Origin: Liolophura sinensis
Lineage: Eukaryota > Mollusca > Polyplacophora > Chitonida > Chitonidae
Direction of reading: 5' to 3'
Assembly (NCBI RefSeq): GCF_032854445.1
Contig: NC_088305.1
Coordinates: 14,557,717-14,621,716, forward strand
DNA length: 64,000 bases
The translations under genes were made by a program, and so were the position numbers. Each line of letters opens with the position of its first letter. Positions within the stretch are counted from its first letter, which is position 1. Of this stretch, positions 10,330-22,849 are shown one piece after another. The notes under the pieces are model-generated. The model saw only the letters and a list, made by a program, of their open reading frames with translations. It was not told where the DNA came from and ran no database searches.

Positions 10330-11966
10330 TCTGAGCAATCAATGAGCGATAAAAAGTCGCCTCAAAAGGTGATTTGTAGAGGCAAAAACAGAACAACAGG
10401 TATTTCAGTGGTACTTAACAGATTTTCTTCGACTTTAAGTTCCAGACAAACATCAATACACATTTCTACAATCCAGACAGAAAGAGTAACATAGGCCTAT
10501 ACGAACTTTTGGTCAGTATATGAAGGACGATGAAGACTGGTCATGTTGAGATGAGACTTGCTTATCCATATGTCTGACTGCCAAATGCCACTCACCAGAA
10601 ATCGTTGTTGATACCATGGAGCTCTTCGTGGGATGCCGGAAACTGCAGTGATCGAGGAAAACACATGAAATTTTCTGTGTGTGACCTACAGACTTTAACG
10701 CCGATAATGGTGGGAGAGAAGTGATCTTTAACAAATGTAAGCCTCATCAAACGGCCATAACGGCCAACATGTACCAATCGCGGAAATAAGTTTGGACTCC
10801 TGAACAGTGGGTTCTATAGATGTGCATTAGAAGTTAATCTTAACACATCTCTCTCCCCACCCCTAACCCAATCACACCACACCCCCATAAACTTAACCAC
10901 TAGACACTGATTTTTTTAAACGGTATCGTTCACAGTAAGTGCACCCCGCTGTTATGTTGATCGCTAAGTGATTGATAGGGTCGAGATGATGATCAACAGA
11001 AGTCTCTATCAACTGTTCATCAAACCCTTTCGACTGGTTGGGCTTGGCTGCATGTGGTACAAACGAATCAAAAGCTTTGTTTCTAAGACAACACCGCCAA
11101 TTTATTTATCATTATGCCATTTAACATTATCAGTATATAGGAGAACTATACCAATTGTTGATGTAAGAATGTTTGAATGTCAAAAGATGCATATATCACC
11201 ATATTAAACTTTGTCATCGTTTGTTGCACCATATGCAACAATGCCACATGCAACAATGTTGTTGGGAGAATACGTTTTTTCGTTTTACCATATACTCGTC
11301 CAATACAGCGTCTCCCCTTATTTTATGAGATTATAAGACATAATTTTCCGATTGTGTTATCTTTTTCTTGACATTAACGTAAAACACAGTGACTGAGGCA
11401 TAAAAACGAACCGGCTTCGGTCCGTTTTCTTTCCTGTTACATGTTCCCATAAAATCCAGAATAACCAATAGTAATTTTTGTCAGAGGTGATTGGTTTACA
11501 CGGTGGATCTCGCTGTTCCTCCTCTCAAAATAATGATATTCAGCTTTTTAATAAAAGATTTAAACAACAATGAATAAATAAAATAAATCATACTGAATGA
11601 CAATGTAGTTTACATTAAAGCAGCAAAATTTAGTACTATTCTCTAAACCATCGGGTTGGTGAAATAACTGGATATAATGACATTGAATTTTAACCAGGTC
11701 CTGGTCGATTGTCTCTAGCATAAACAAGAAAACAAGTAACAAGTACGTGTCGTGATGTGAGCAATACTCCTGAAAATAAATCACTCCACACATCAGACAA
11801 ACTTCACTTTGAGACTGACCACACCAGACATTGAGGTTTCCTACTAATTACCTAAGATACGAGGGACGAAGAGTGTTTCTACCTGCATTATCGTTAGAAG
11901 GATAATCTAAGGTCTGTTATAATTTTTTATGCATTGAAATAAAAGAATCCATCAATAACAAATGGT
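10330..11966. repeat. Segmental duplicate of 37310-38955
   Basis: About 1.64 kb matching 37310-38955 with scattered substitutions and a few small indels. The match ends abruptly at about 11967 (after ATCAATAACAAATGGT), where the E-side copy continues toward gene F and this one jumps to another block. Short ORFs at 10968-11207 and 11560-11793 have counterparts in the other copy but no recognisable domain. Confidence 0.7.
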
Positions 11967-11971
11967 TATGG

Positions 11972-12040
11972 AACATACCTTGCATCTTTCCACAATCATT
12001 GAAAACAATTGGCTGGTTTTCTTTGCATTACTGAATACTG
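11972..12040. other. Deletion scar: 3' flank of a lost gene joined to its 5' flank
   Basis: 11972-12033 matches the gene 3' flank at about 5667-5728. The sequence then switches to the upstream flank found at about 2025 onward (TGTCACGA-AGCCAATCAACAG). Both parental sequences contain ATTACTG at the switch. A whole gene copy of about 2 kb plus flanks is missing between them. Confidence 0.6.
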
Positions 12041-13488
12041 TCACGACAGCCAATCAACAGCTGTGATCGTGAACAACAGGTTTGTCAGTGTAATGATGGC
12101 TGATCATTGATACTGTGTAATTGCAGTGCCCTACTGAGACAGATATATGTACTGTTGAGAGCAGATTTCCTGCCATGCGTATAACGAATTTTGTAGATTA
12201 CTAATGTTTTGTGGGGTAAATAAGCGGGTTAAAATAATTTTCGAATATTTTTCAAATTGCACACGATATCCGTACAAGGTGAAAAAATTCCATTACATTT
12301 GGCGATGTCATTAACTTTTGACAAGCAAATTAACAAGATGGTTTGGAAATTTTAAAAACTTACATGTTATGATTGTCAAAGATTTCTGTCGTTAATTTGC
12401 ATTTTGGATAGTAATTACATTGTGTGTTATTATACGTTTTTTGAAATGGGCAAGTACCTCGAACATATTTTATAATAAAAGCCCTGGTTAGTTTATGGTG
12501 AATACTTAGGGCTGTGTTGTTCAGGCTTCATGTTGTGCGAATTACTCTGCTTGTATTATTATTGTCGAAGAAGCCTTTAGGCAGATGTCTACTTAAAAGG
12601 TGTACAAAACGAAGCATGTCTACTTAATTGGAATAATAAATGAACAGAAAATATCAAGTGGTGAAGAGAACTCCAAACATATCTGCCTGCTTGTCCTTCT
12701 CCGTCCCTCTCTTTACCAATGGTAATAACCTTTCATAATCCAGACGTGTTAAAGCGGCACAGTCACCCAATTAGTAGCTGTGTTAATAAAACAACAGCAT
12801 TTCTCATGGATCTGTCAGCATACGTGTAGCAGATTATTGCTCATGTGTCATTGCTATACCACACTGAGTTGTAAATCAGTGTTCCCACGAGTCCTGTTAT
12901 CGCCATTACTGATAAATGGTTGATTTCTGACCAAGGTAAAACAAACTGCTACATATCCATGAGTTGTTTAGTTATATGTTTATTCTGGTGACTGATGGCC
13001 TGCAAAGAGGCCAGGGATTATTGTTTCCACGATATATAAGTTATGAAGAATGGTAAAGGCTTTTTCAAGGGAATATATTTTAGTTTCTCTAAACTCTAAA
13101 ACGTTGTCAACAGTAACATTTGCACTTGGTGAAGAGAGCTCTAAAATATTGACCCCCACCTTTCGTCTGTCCGACAATGTGTCAAAAATCTCTCCTAAAC
13201 CATACGTGTTCAATCAAAAGACGTGGCTCAATAAACATCTGTGTTCACAACACAAGATTTCTCATAAATGTGTATTAAAGTATAATGATAGCAGGTCAAT
13301 GCTCCCGTGTCATTGTTATATCCTGCTCAGTTGTAAGCGAGTCTTCCTGATAGTCTTGCTATACAAGAAGTCGCGTGTCCTAGAATTCGCGTCTCCCAAA
13401 AGTCGCACACCCTCCTGATTTTCATTTTTTTCTGTCTTTTATTATTAATAGTGATTTTAAATTTTTTTTCCTTCTTTCAGAGTTAACA

Positions 13489-13632
13489 ATGGCTAATAAA
13501 CTAACAGTACAAGAAAAAGATAAATTGTTTTTTTTTTTCTTTGGAAGAGATGGGGCAACACACTGCTCTGGATGTTGCGGGACTTCTGGGACACCCTGTA
13601 TAACTCTTACTGTGGAATTGGTCGACTTCTGA
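13489..13632 (+). other. Small ORF remnant, second copy (MANKLTVQEKDKLF)
   Basis: 47 codons, matching 3492-3635 throughout, with a phenylalanine run from a T-rich tract. See the first copy for what it may be. Confidence 0.25.
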
Positions 13633-13757
13633 TCCAGGTTGATTCATGTGTAGAATAACTTCCTACATGAGAAATTTACATACATATTTACTCTGGTAAT
13701 TTAAGGCACGAGGGGAAAGCAGATATTATTGTTTTACACTATGAGCCGTAAGGAGCC

Positions 13758-13826
13758 ATGATGATGGCCAGAGACGCCTAAGTGAAATATGCCTGAGTTC
13801 AGCGTAAAACACCAATCAAATAAATG
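13758..13826 (+). mobile_element. 3' tail of a tRNA-derived SINE, second copy
   Basis: Same truncated SINE tail and same boundaries as 3760-3830, ending CAGCGTAAAACACCAATC and AAATAAATG. Confidence 0.5.
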
Positions 13827-14564
13827 TAAAGAATGACCTAAGGTGTTTGGGGTGATTGTGTTTTATTTCCATCAAAGGTTGACACTTTTCCACGTAACAG
13901 CTTAAAACTAAAAATCTTCTCTTTGTTAAATATTACACTGTCTAGTAAGACCTGTTTTGCTTTTGGGATTTATCTAGTGATGTTATATCCGTCGATAAAG
14001 TATGTCCGGTGACATTTGACGTTAATTATTATTTCAAAGTGACATCATATTCAATCTAACCCTAACCTTATGGTAAATGTACTTTTGAGGAGAAAGTGTT
14101 GTCCACTTAATTAAGTCATTAATGAATTTTACTCCTAACAAATTGCCCTGATGTATCTGGTATCCTCACCGTACCACCCACAGTCCATCCCAGCAGTACC
14201 CCACAGAAACCCTCACTCTCAGCCTTAACTCAGGGCACATTATTACACACTAGACCACAAGTAAACACTGTCGTCAACTCTCACTCTAGGTCTGGAACTC
14301 TCAAATTTGCGTCTGTAAACGTGTGAATATCAGTGTCCCTGACCATACATTATGATCCATTCTTTTACCCTTCGATTCCTTTTTATTACATACAACGCAC
14401 TGCTTGGCTCTATGCCAAGTGCACATTATCGAAGTCGTTAGATATACCCCATCACGAGACAGAAGCGTTTGACTTTTAGACGGGCCTATTGTAGTTCTAT
14501 GGGTGGATAGAGGTTGTTGTTTACATTAAATAAAGCAGACGACAATTATAAACAAAGAAACAAA

Positions 14565-14786
14565 ATGGCTAATTTTTCTGTCGGAGCGAACGTTCATTTT
14601 AAAGAAGTAAAGTATCAGGTTACAGATAATTTAAAGCCCATAGGGATTTTTGAATGCTACACAATAAGGGATAATAATGGTTTCACGAATTTTTTTTTTT
14701 TTACATACGGGCCTGATAATTCTTCTTGCGAGTCTTTCTTTCAGCGGCCTCTCCTAAACGTCCCAGTTGAACACAAACCATGGTAG
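14565..14786 (+). other. Short ORF (MANFSVGANVHF), longer copy
   Basis: 73 codons; the first 34 match 4569-4670. After YTIRDNNGFTN the frame crosses a 13-T tract (Phe run) into YGPDNSSCESFFQRPLLNVP. No family recognised. Confidence 0.2.
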
Positions 14787-15356
14787 GGCAATCAGCCAAT
14801 GGGTCACAAAACGATCGGATCCATGATGTCTGATATTTCCCGCGATGCAAAACTTAACCGCCAGTACACGAATCTGCTTCTTTAGCTCGTTAGACAGAGT
14901 TTGGGAAAACTTTTTATCTGCCCGAACTCTCGCTCCCAGTAACGAGCGACCTCCCCGGCTCACTGTCAGTGTGATCGCTGTTTGACACCGTGCCTGTCTG
15001 ACCGAAGCCTACTCTGATAACAGCGTCATAGCTGAAATATGAAAGCAACCTTGTCGATGTTTTATTTTATAGTGCTATATTTTATAGACGGAATTGTTTT
15101 CAAGACACAAACGTATTCATTTTATTATTCTATCCTAGTTGTGAAGCACGTCCGTAATATTTAACATCGCGTTTTAACACCCCCTGAAAAACACATGGTT
15201 TCGTCCAGAATTAGGTCACGCCCCTTTAGAACGTTCGGATGGACAAAAACAACGTGTCAGGGAAAGTGGGGGCGCTTTATCCTGATAATCTATACTGCAA
15301 TGGTGTTTTTGTTATAATTACGAAAACATTTTGCTCCTATCAAGGTAATAGAATAG

Positions 15357-15490
15357 AAATAATGTTCGCGTCAGGGTAGTCTAACGGTAGATTTATATCA
15401 AATCGATGTGGAAGAAATTTCAAATATAAACTCTTCCACATCGATTTGATGTAAAACTACCGTTAGACTACCCTGACGAGAACATTATTT
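15357..15490. mobile_element. Foldback element, copy 2
   Basis: 134 bases; arms include CAGGGTAGTCTAACGGTAG and its complement CTACCGTTAGACTACCCTG. Same position relative to the downstream gene as copy 1. Confidence 0.6.
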
Positions 15491-16039
15491 CTTAATTATT
15501 TCTTTGTACACAAGTACTGAGTGTTACAAATATATTTCCATCTAGAAGTCTCTAGAGTTATCGACAACTGATATTCTAAAATGGTACGCGATCTGACTAC
15601 TGATTTCACTCAGCCGCCTAGAACATACCTTCCATCTTTCCACAATCATTGAAAACAATTGACTGGTTTTCTTTGCATTACTGCGTCCAATTTTCATACT
15701 TTATATATTTTCTTTGTTCTTTGCTGGTTTGTGTAATACGTCGTTTTTAGACTTGACCTTGCTATTATAGACCACGGACTCTCTTATTGCTTGACGGCTT
15801 GTATACCACTGTGTGTTTCGAAGCAGTTTTACCAATAAGTCGTGCAGCCTGTATGTCACACATTGGAATGTTGGTCAGTCACTTGCAGAAGGTGGTTGGT
15901 TTAATCCGTGCGGTGTGTTCTCCGTATAACTAATCGTCATTGTGTTGGTGGGGAATTTTAGAGTCTGCATGTCCTCAGTCAACAATAAGATAGATGTACA
16001 AAATAAGTCAACAACGGATTTGTCTATTACATTAGCACT

Positions 16040-16045
16040 TTTATT
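16040..16045 (-). terminator. Poly(A) signal of copy C
   Basis: AATAAA on the minus strand, 27 bases beyond the stop. Confidence 0.6.
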
Positions 16046-16071
16046 TTCATCGTAAAGAAGAAACAAAATAA

Positions 16072-18039
16072 TCAAAAAGAACCATTATCAACACCACTGT
16101 CGGAGAAAAGATATTCTGAACAGCCACTAAGGTCTGCTGACTGCAAATGTCCAGATTTGTGGCAATTTACCGAATTCAAAGACATGGATGAGACAAATGA
16201 AAAGTCGGTGTCATATGCTCTCATTTCTAGCTGGCTTTCATCTACCTTTGTTACAACTTCTTTATCGACAGTGTCAAAATCCTCAGTAAGCTCCTGGGGA
16301 CGGTTTTGTGAACAGGTTTCCACTGCAAGAAATTCTTGTACCAGACTGTCGTATGTCTCTTTGTCGATTACCTCACAATGTCGTCTGCACCAGTGAGACA
16401 CGGCCGTGCAAATCTCTGCTTCTTTAACGCTGATTTTAGGTCGGGATAATATCAACATTGCTGCTTCTTTAGGAATTTTCACGAATGTTGAAGTTTGGAA
16501 AATTAGAGCAGCATTTTCCTCCACAAAATCCCAGATCTAAAAAAGAAATGTAACAATATAGCTGGAAATGCATGCAAATATGCGTATGTACATTTATTTG
16601 ACCTGGAATATTACTCTATTAAGCAATGGCTGGTATACAGATATCTTCATTTGCAATAATCACTTTAAATAACCAGTGTTATAAGCGGATATTTTCTGTC
16701 ACTGACTTACCTTAATCAACAGGCGTTTTATCCACTTGTTTTGTGGAAACCTCAAAGTTGAGGTGAGAAGAGGAAGGATGCTATCCAGGTTGATAAAGCT
16801 GGTGGCGAAGTGAAAACAGGAGGAGCAGAGTTCTGTGAGACCGTAACTGTCAGCTGTGACCATCACGTCTGTGGAGAAAACGGTTACAACGGTTACTAAA
16901 ACCCCAGGATATGTGGAATGTTGGGAATATGTAAAAACTACAACACAGAACATGCATTAACAAATTGTCATTTGAAATTGAGGACTCAAAATACTGGATA
17001 CATGAACTTTAAACACAAATCCATTGTCAAGACAGAAATGTTCTTCCAAGTGTTGGGAGGGCACTCTACTCTTCCACACAGTTACTATAACTTACCAACA
17101 ATATTGTATACACCCACACTGATTCTTCCACTGTGCACAAATTGGATGACGTCACGGAAAATATCTGGATTTTCGTCTGGTAAATGCACAGTAAGGTGTC
17201 CAGGCGATGGTTGTCTTTTCTCTGAAGGCGAGGATTTCTTCTTCCTAATTTGTTTAAGTTTGGAAAACAAGGCAAACTTTGATCTGGTTTGCTCAGTCGA
17301 CCCCCTCAGCGTTTTCTGTCGTGCAAGAATACTTTGGTACAAAAATCTGAAAAATCGACAAAATATTATTTATAGATAAAGTTATATCATTTCAAGGCGG
17401 CAGTTTCAATTTGAAAAGATACTCATTTTGAAAAATGACATATATTACGTTTTAAGTTTAAAACCGAGAAATCAAAATTACCTCATTTTAGAACCGTATA
17501 CAGTGATAAGCCAATGTTTCCTACAAAAATTAGACATTTAAAGTCTCAATTGAATATTTACCTGCTTCTAGTAGTCATGATGGCTTTCACTCCGTAAACA
17601 GGAACTTCATCTTTGCCAACAAGAAACATAACGTCACAGAGATCCGCCATTTCCGTAACCAATCGGAGGTCATCGCAGAGGGTGCTGGTGTCACAAAACG
17701 ACATTTTCCGATTGATGTCGTTTTGGAGATTTTTAGGACAACTGTCACTTTCTGTGGTCGGCCAATGCGTCGTCGGAGAATGTGACGGCATAGTGGAAAG
17801 AGAATATTCTGGGGAAGAAAAAAACAAACAAATACAATTTAACTAAACCACCAATAAAAAATTTTAAGTAATGTTGAATTAGATTGAAAACATACGAATG
17901 ACTACCTTCACCAGTATATATGTACACCAGGAAAATAAGAGAAACAAGTACCGCTGGAGAGAAAAGACATTTCCGACATGCACGAGAATCCGGAATCAGA
18001 CACTGTGGAGATGTCACTAAAAGAGGTCACTCGGTTCAT
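16072..18039 (-). CDS. BTB/POZ-BACK protein, copy C (intact reading frame)
   Basis: Exons on the minus strand: 17952-18039, 17562-17808, 17096-17346, 16711-16868 and 16072-16536; 402 aa with the same exon lengths and phases as copy B. BTB core MADLCDVMFLVGKDEVPVYG lies near residues 84-103, the basic insert KLKQIRKKKSSPSEKR near 141-156, the BACK-like part begins in exon 5, and the tail ends SDSGVDNGSF. Differences from copy B cluster in exon 3 (KFALFSKL, PDENPDIFRDVIQF) and exon 2 (AIMTTRSR for AIMATRSR). One oddity is a 7-base deletion just past exon 1, which changes the donor from GTACGTTCC to GTACTTGTT and removes the favoured G at +5. The coding frame is open but splicing of intron 1 may be weakened. 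Function inferred as for copy B. Confidence 0.8.
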
Positions 18040-18141
18040 TTTGGTAAATTTCCAGAGAGAAGTTAAGGAGAGCTTTAAATGTTTACGATGTTGCTTTGCA
18101 AATGCTCTTAGAAAACTGACCTGCATCACCTTCATACAGCA

Positions 18142-18271
18142 CTTATATACAGGTACACCTGAAATATGACCTGAAGGTGTATTTAACAAGTGAAATCAAT
18201 TCTGACGATTAGACACGAGCCAGCTTGTGTTTTGATGATGACAAAACAATAACGTCATAATGATGACGTCA
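18142..18271 (-). promoter_or_regulatory. Copy C promoter: CRE, dyad and TATA box
   Basis: TATATAAG at 18142-18149, the dyad CAGGTGTACCTG directly upstream, and TGACGTCA at 18264-18271. Spacings are 103 and 115 bases as in the other minus-arm copies. Confidence 0.6.
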
Positions 18272-20379
18272 TTATTACACTGGCCTTCAATTTGCATTAA
18301 CACTTTAATCCATACCAGATTACTGTCACGAGAGCCAATCAACAGCTCTGTTTGTGAACAGCAGGTATATTAGCTTAATGATGACTGATCATGGCTACAG
18401 TGTCATTGCAGTGCCCCACTGCGACAGATTTATGTACTGTTGAGATCAGATGTCCTGCACTGTGCATAACGAATTTTGTAGATTTCTATGGTTTTGGAGT
18501 AAAAGAGAGACTTGAAATAACATTTGAATATTTTTCAGTTTGAGTACAATATCCGCTCAACGTAATAAGATTCTATTACCCTTGGTGGTGTCATTAACTT
18601 CTGACAAGCCAATTAACAATATGGCTTGGAAGTTTTAATAGCTTGCATGTTATGATTTGCAAAGTTTTCTGTCGTTAATTTACATTTTGGATAGTTATTA
18701 CATTGTGTGTTAGTATACGTTTTCGAAATAGGCGACTGGCTCGAACAAGTTTTGTGAATAAAGCCCGAGTTAGTTTATGGTGAACACTTAAGGCTAGGCT
18801 GTTCAGATTTCGCCTCGTGCGAATTTCTCTGCTTGTTTTACTGTTGTCGAAGAAGCCTTTAGGCAGAAGTCTACTTAAAAAAGTGTACAAATGAAGCATG
18901 TCCACCTAATTGTGATAATCAATCAGCAGAAAATATCAGTTGGTGAAGAGAACTCCAAACAAGTCTGCCTGCTTGTATGTCGCCTTCGCTCTCTCCACCA
19001 ATGGGCAATAACTTCCACTAATCCAGACGTGTTAAAGCGGCACAGTCAATCAGTTAGTAGCTGTGTTAATAAAACAACAGCATCTCTCATGCATCTGTTA
19101 GCATAGTTGTAGCAGATCATTGCTCTTGTGTCATTGCTATACCACACTGAGTTGTAAATAAGTGTCGCGAACAGTCCTTTTATCGACATTACTGTTAAAT
19201 GGTTGACTTCTGACCAAGGTGAAGCATATTTAGAACAAACTGCTACATGTCCATTAAGTGTCTAGTTACATGTTTATTGTGGTCACTGAAGGCCTGCAAG
19301 GAGTTCAGGGATTATTGTTTCCACGATATATAAGTTATCAGGAATGGTAAAGGCTTTTTCAGGGGATTATATTTTATTTCCACTAATAACTGAACGTTGT
19401 CAACAAAATCATTTGCACTTGGTGAAGAGAACTCTAAAATACTGACCCCCACCTTTCGTCTCTCCGTCATTGTGTTAATAACCTCCCCTCATTCACACGT
19501 ATTAAATCAAAAGATGTGAGTCAATGAACAGCTGCGTTGAAAACACAACAGTATTTCTCATGGATCTGTATAAAAATACAATTATACCCGGTCAGTGCTA
19601 CCGTGTCATTGTTATATCCATGTGGGTTGTAAATGAGTGTTCCTAATATTCCTGTTATATCACTTTTCCTGTAGAACTACTGTTACAGGTTAAAGCACAT
19701 GTAGAATAACTTCCTACATGATGGGTTTAGTTACGTGTTTATTCTGGTAACTTAAGGCCTACAAGGAGAACAAAGATAATTGTTTTAGACTATGGCCCAT
19801 AAGGAATGGTCTGCCCGGTTTCCTCCCACAATAGTGATGGTGGCCGGCATCGCGTTAGTGAAATATGCTTGAGTTCGACTTCAAAATGTTATTTTCAGAG
19901 GCAAACAAAGAACAAGAAGTATTTTTATCGGTGCTTAACTGATATTTTCCCAATAGGATTTCACTGTAGCTTCCAGGTAAATATCAAAACACATTTCTAC
20001 AATCCAGACAGAATGAGTAACATAGTCCTATACAAACTTATGGTCAGAATATGCAAGACTGATGATGTTGAGATGAGACTTGCTTGTGCATATGTTTGAC
20101 TGTTTTAAGGCCTTCACCACAATGTCTTATTGATACCATGGAGTTCTTTTTGTGGTGTGCAAGAAAACTCCAATGATCGAGGAAAACACCTGAACTTTTC
20201 TACGTGTGACCTACAGACTTGGGCGCCAATCATGATCGGAGAGGTTGTCTTCAACCAAAGAATAAACAGCTACAATGCGTAATTCAGTAAAACAAATAAC
20301 AATTGTCAAATAAGGAAGGACTCAAGAACAATAGGCTTTACAGAGGTGCATCAGACGTTAACATAAACAATACTTTTAT
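18272..20379. other. 5' flank of copy C, multicopy, no gene
   Basis: Diverged version of the flanks upstream of B, D and E, with modules at about 18320-18430, 19045-19170 and 19510-19640. A SINE 3' fragment lies at 19812-19882. Otherwise nothing recognised. Confidence 0.6.
19812..19882 (+). mobile_element. SINE 3' fragment
   Basis: Contains GCCCGGTTTCCTCCCACAAT, a GGCCGGCATCG piece and AGTGAAATATGCTTGAGTTC, in the same order as the end of the SINE at 47455-47716. The final GGCGTAAAACACC part is missing. Confidence 0.5.
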
Positions 20380-20499
20380 TTTTAAATTAATTATTTGACC
20401 ACGAGATGAAACATTGATCTTGGAGTAATTTTTTTTAAAATCGGTTTTAACGACAATTAAATATATATAACATAAATATAAGGCATCAAGGAAAAATTC

Positions 20500-21180
20500 C
20501 TATATTGAACTGAGTGTGGATAATTATTTCATAACTGCGGTGTATGTGAGAATGATAAAAGAAAAAACTGAAGTCTCTTTTTTTGTAATCATCAGCCCTA
20601 AAAATTATGGTACAACTTTCGACTCTTTTGTATTAAAGGCTTTCTTATACTTTTAAAACTTTTTGTTCTGACCCAGCTGATCTAAGGCGAATAATAGCTG
20701 ATCAAGTAATACCGTATTTTACAATAATTCTTCTTAGAAAAAAATTTCCGTAATAATTCTGGCGGATCAAGTTCGGGTTAACGTGCAGACGTTTCTTGAT
20801 ATAATACGCAAAGGTATTGTAAACCGATCAGTGTATATATTTGTCCAGACACTTGGGTTGTTTGAAATTAACACTGAGTTTTAACAGCTAATGGCAGGTC
20901 AGCTGTCAGTCAACGTTCTGCCAGTCAGGTATCATTCGGGCCAAATTGACAATAAGGTATCTCATTGGTGGTTAATGCCGGCAGGTGTAAAGTGATGTTG
21001 ACAATAACAAGTTCTGGTTTTTGTCATTTTATCACTCCACAAGCTGATTGACAATCAATTAATGTTGGTTTCTCCAAAACAACTGCGGCAGAATGAAAAC
21101 CCCAACAACAGCAACAACATTCACAGAAAAGCAGCATAATTTGGAAGTTTTGGCGTAATGTATGACCACAATATGGCCAT
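20500..21180 (+). pseudogene. Relic of the gene F promoter and 5' UTR, no exons attached
   Basis: Aligns by eye with 39240-39890 upstream of gene F. Shared landmarks are TTAACGTGCAGACG, AAACCGATCAGTGT with TATATATTTGTCCA, GTCAACGTTCTGCCA and the CAACAAC-rich leader. The part of F that holds CCAAT and the TATA box (about 39770-39830) is missing here, so it cannot act as the same promoter. No exon 1 follows. Confidence 0.55.
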
Positions 21181-21209
21181 ATCCCGCGTTATATTTGTAA
21201 AAAGTAGTG

Positions 21210-21775
21210 GGTGTTTGTTATGTGCACGACTGCTGTCAGTTTCTAAATTGAGCTTGCCACTGTTTACATACGCTGAGTTCAGCGCCTGCTGTCTGCCTAT
21301 ACCTTAGAATATTCCAGAATGCGCTCAGTTGGGTGCCTGTTTGTTTACATTAAGTGTTCAGGAATTTTCTTATTCTAGACAATTCCACCAGGCTATATAA
21401 GACCTACGAAAGCTGGTCAAAAAGAGAGAACGGAGAATTATTGAGAGTTTTGGATGCTTTCGCTGTGTATTACTTTAGTAGGCCTTTTGTGCTGAATTTT
21501 GGTGTCTTTATAGCCTCTGGCTTTGTTATGTCCTATCTCCACCGAGCACTTTTTCAGTCTGAACTTGTATGTTTAATTTGTGCTCTTGTATACACAGTGC
21601 TTATTAGTACACGGACTGTGGAATTTTGTGTTTATTTCGTCGTAGACTCAGTTATACTGTGGATTTCTCTCTTGTGAATTTGCTTCTGAGCATTTATGCC
21701 TGTGTGGTATATATTGTGGGATATATGCGTTCGTTTGGACTTGACACCGTAAGCACTTTGGTATTTGTATAGATA
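21210..21775 (+). other. Unique insertion, possibly LTR-like, with 107-codon ORF
   Basis: This stretch interrupts the duplicated blocks and has no copy elsewhere in the window. It contains CTATATAAGACC at about 21390-21401 and an ORF at 21354-21677 that starts with GTG, not ATG, and is hydrophobic toward its end. A TATA box inside a short unique insertion could suggest a solo LTR, but I found no clear TG...CA ends or target-site duplication. Confidence 0.2.
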
Positions 21776-22762
21776 CTGGGTTGTTCAGGCTTCAAGTTGT
21801 GCGAATTTCTCTGCTTGTATTACTATTGTCGAAGAAGCCTTTAGGCAGAAGTATACTTAATAAGTGTACAAAATGAAGCCTGTCTGCTTAATTGGTATAA
21901 TAAATGAACAGAAAATATCAGTTGGTGAAGAGAACTCCAAACATGTCTGCCTGCTTGTCCTTCTCCGTCCCTATCTTCACCAATGGTAATAACCTCCCAT
22001 AATCCAGACGTGTTAAAGCAGCACAGTCACCCAATTAGTAGCTGTGTTAATAAAACAACAGCATTTCTCATGGATCTGTCAGAATAAGTGTAGCAGATTA
22101 TTGCTCATGTGTCATTGCTATACCACACTGAGTTGTAAATCAGTGTTCCCACGAGTCCTGTTATCGCCATTACTGTTAAATGGTTGACTTCTGACCAAGG
22201 TGAAGGATATTCAGAACAAACTGCTACATATCCATGAGTTGTTTAGTTATATGTTTATTCTGGTGACTGATGGCCTGCAAAGGGACCAGGGATTATTGTT
22301 CCCACGATATATAAGTTATGAAGAATGGTAGAGGCTTTTTCAAGGGAATATATTTTAGTTTCTCTAAACTCTAAAACGTTGTCAACAGTAACATTTGCAT
22401 TCGGTGAAGAGAGCTCTAAAATTGACCCCCAACTTCCGTCCGTCCGACAATGTGTGAAAAAATCTCCCCTAAACCATACGTGTACAATCAAAACAAGTGG
22501 CTCAATAAACATCTGTGTTCACTACACAAGATTTCTCATGGATCTGTATTAAAATATAATGATAGCAGGTCAATGCTCCCGTGTCATTGTTATATCCTGC
22601 TCAGTTGTAAACGAGTCTTCCTGATAGTCTTGCTATACAAGAAGTCGCGTGTCCCAGAATTCGCGTGTCCCAAAAGTCGCACACCCTCCTCATTTTCATT
22701 TTTTTCTGTCTTTTATTATTAATAGTGACTTTAAAGTTTTTTCCCTTCTTTCAGAGTTAACA

Positions 22763-22849
22763 ATGGCTAATAAAGTAACAGTACAAGAAAAAGATAAATT
22801 GTTTTTTTTTGGTTGGAAGAGATGGGGCAACACACTGCTCTGGATGTAG
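22763..22849 (+). other. Small ORF remnant, third copy, truncated
   Basis: Begins MANKVTVQEKDKLFFFG, then frameshifts relative to the other two copies and stops after 28 codons. Clearly decaying. Confidence 0.2.

Larger units (their letters stand above)
12041..16039. repeat. Duplicate of the A-B intergenic block
   Basis: Near-identical to 2036-6050. Holds modules at about 12041-12140, 12770-12890 and 13225-13345, the HTH-like ORF remnant (13489-13632), the SINE tail (13758-13826), the second small ORF (14565-14786) and the foldback element (15357-15490). No gene supported. Confidence 0.75.

Noticed and set aside
10968-11371. Paired ORFs in the duplicated 1.65-kb segment (also 37951-38359)
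   Set aside because: The frames shift between the two copies (a 7-base difference near 38122) and the ends differ, as expected for non-coding DNA.
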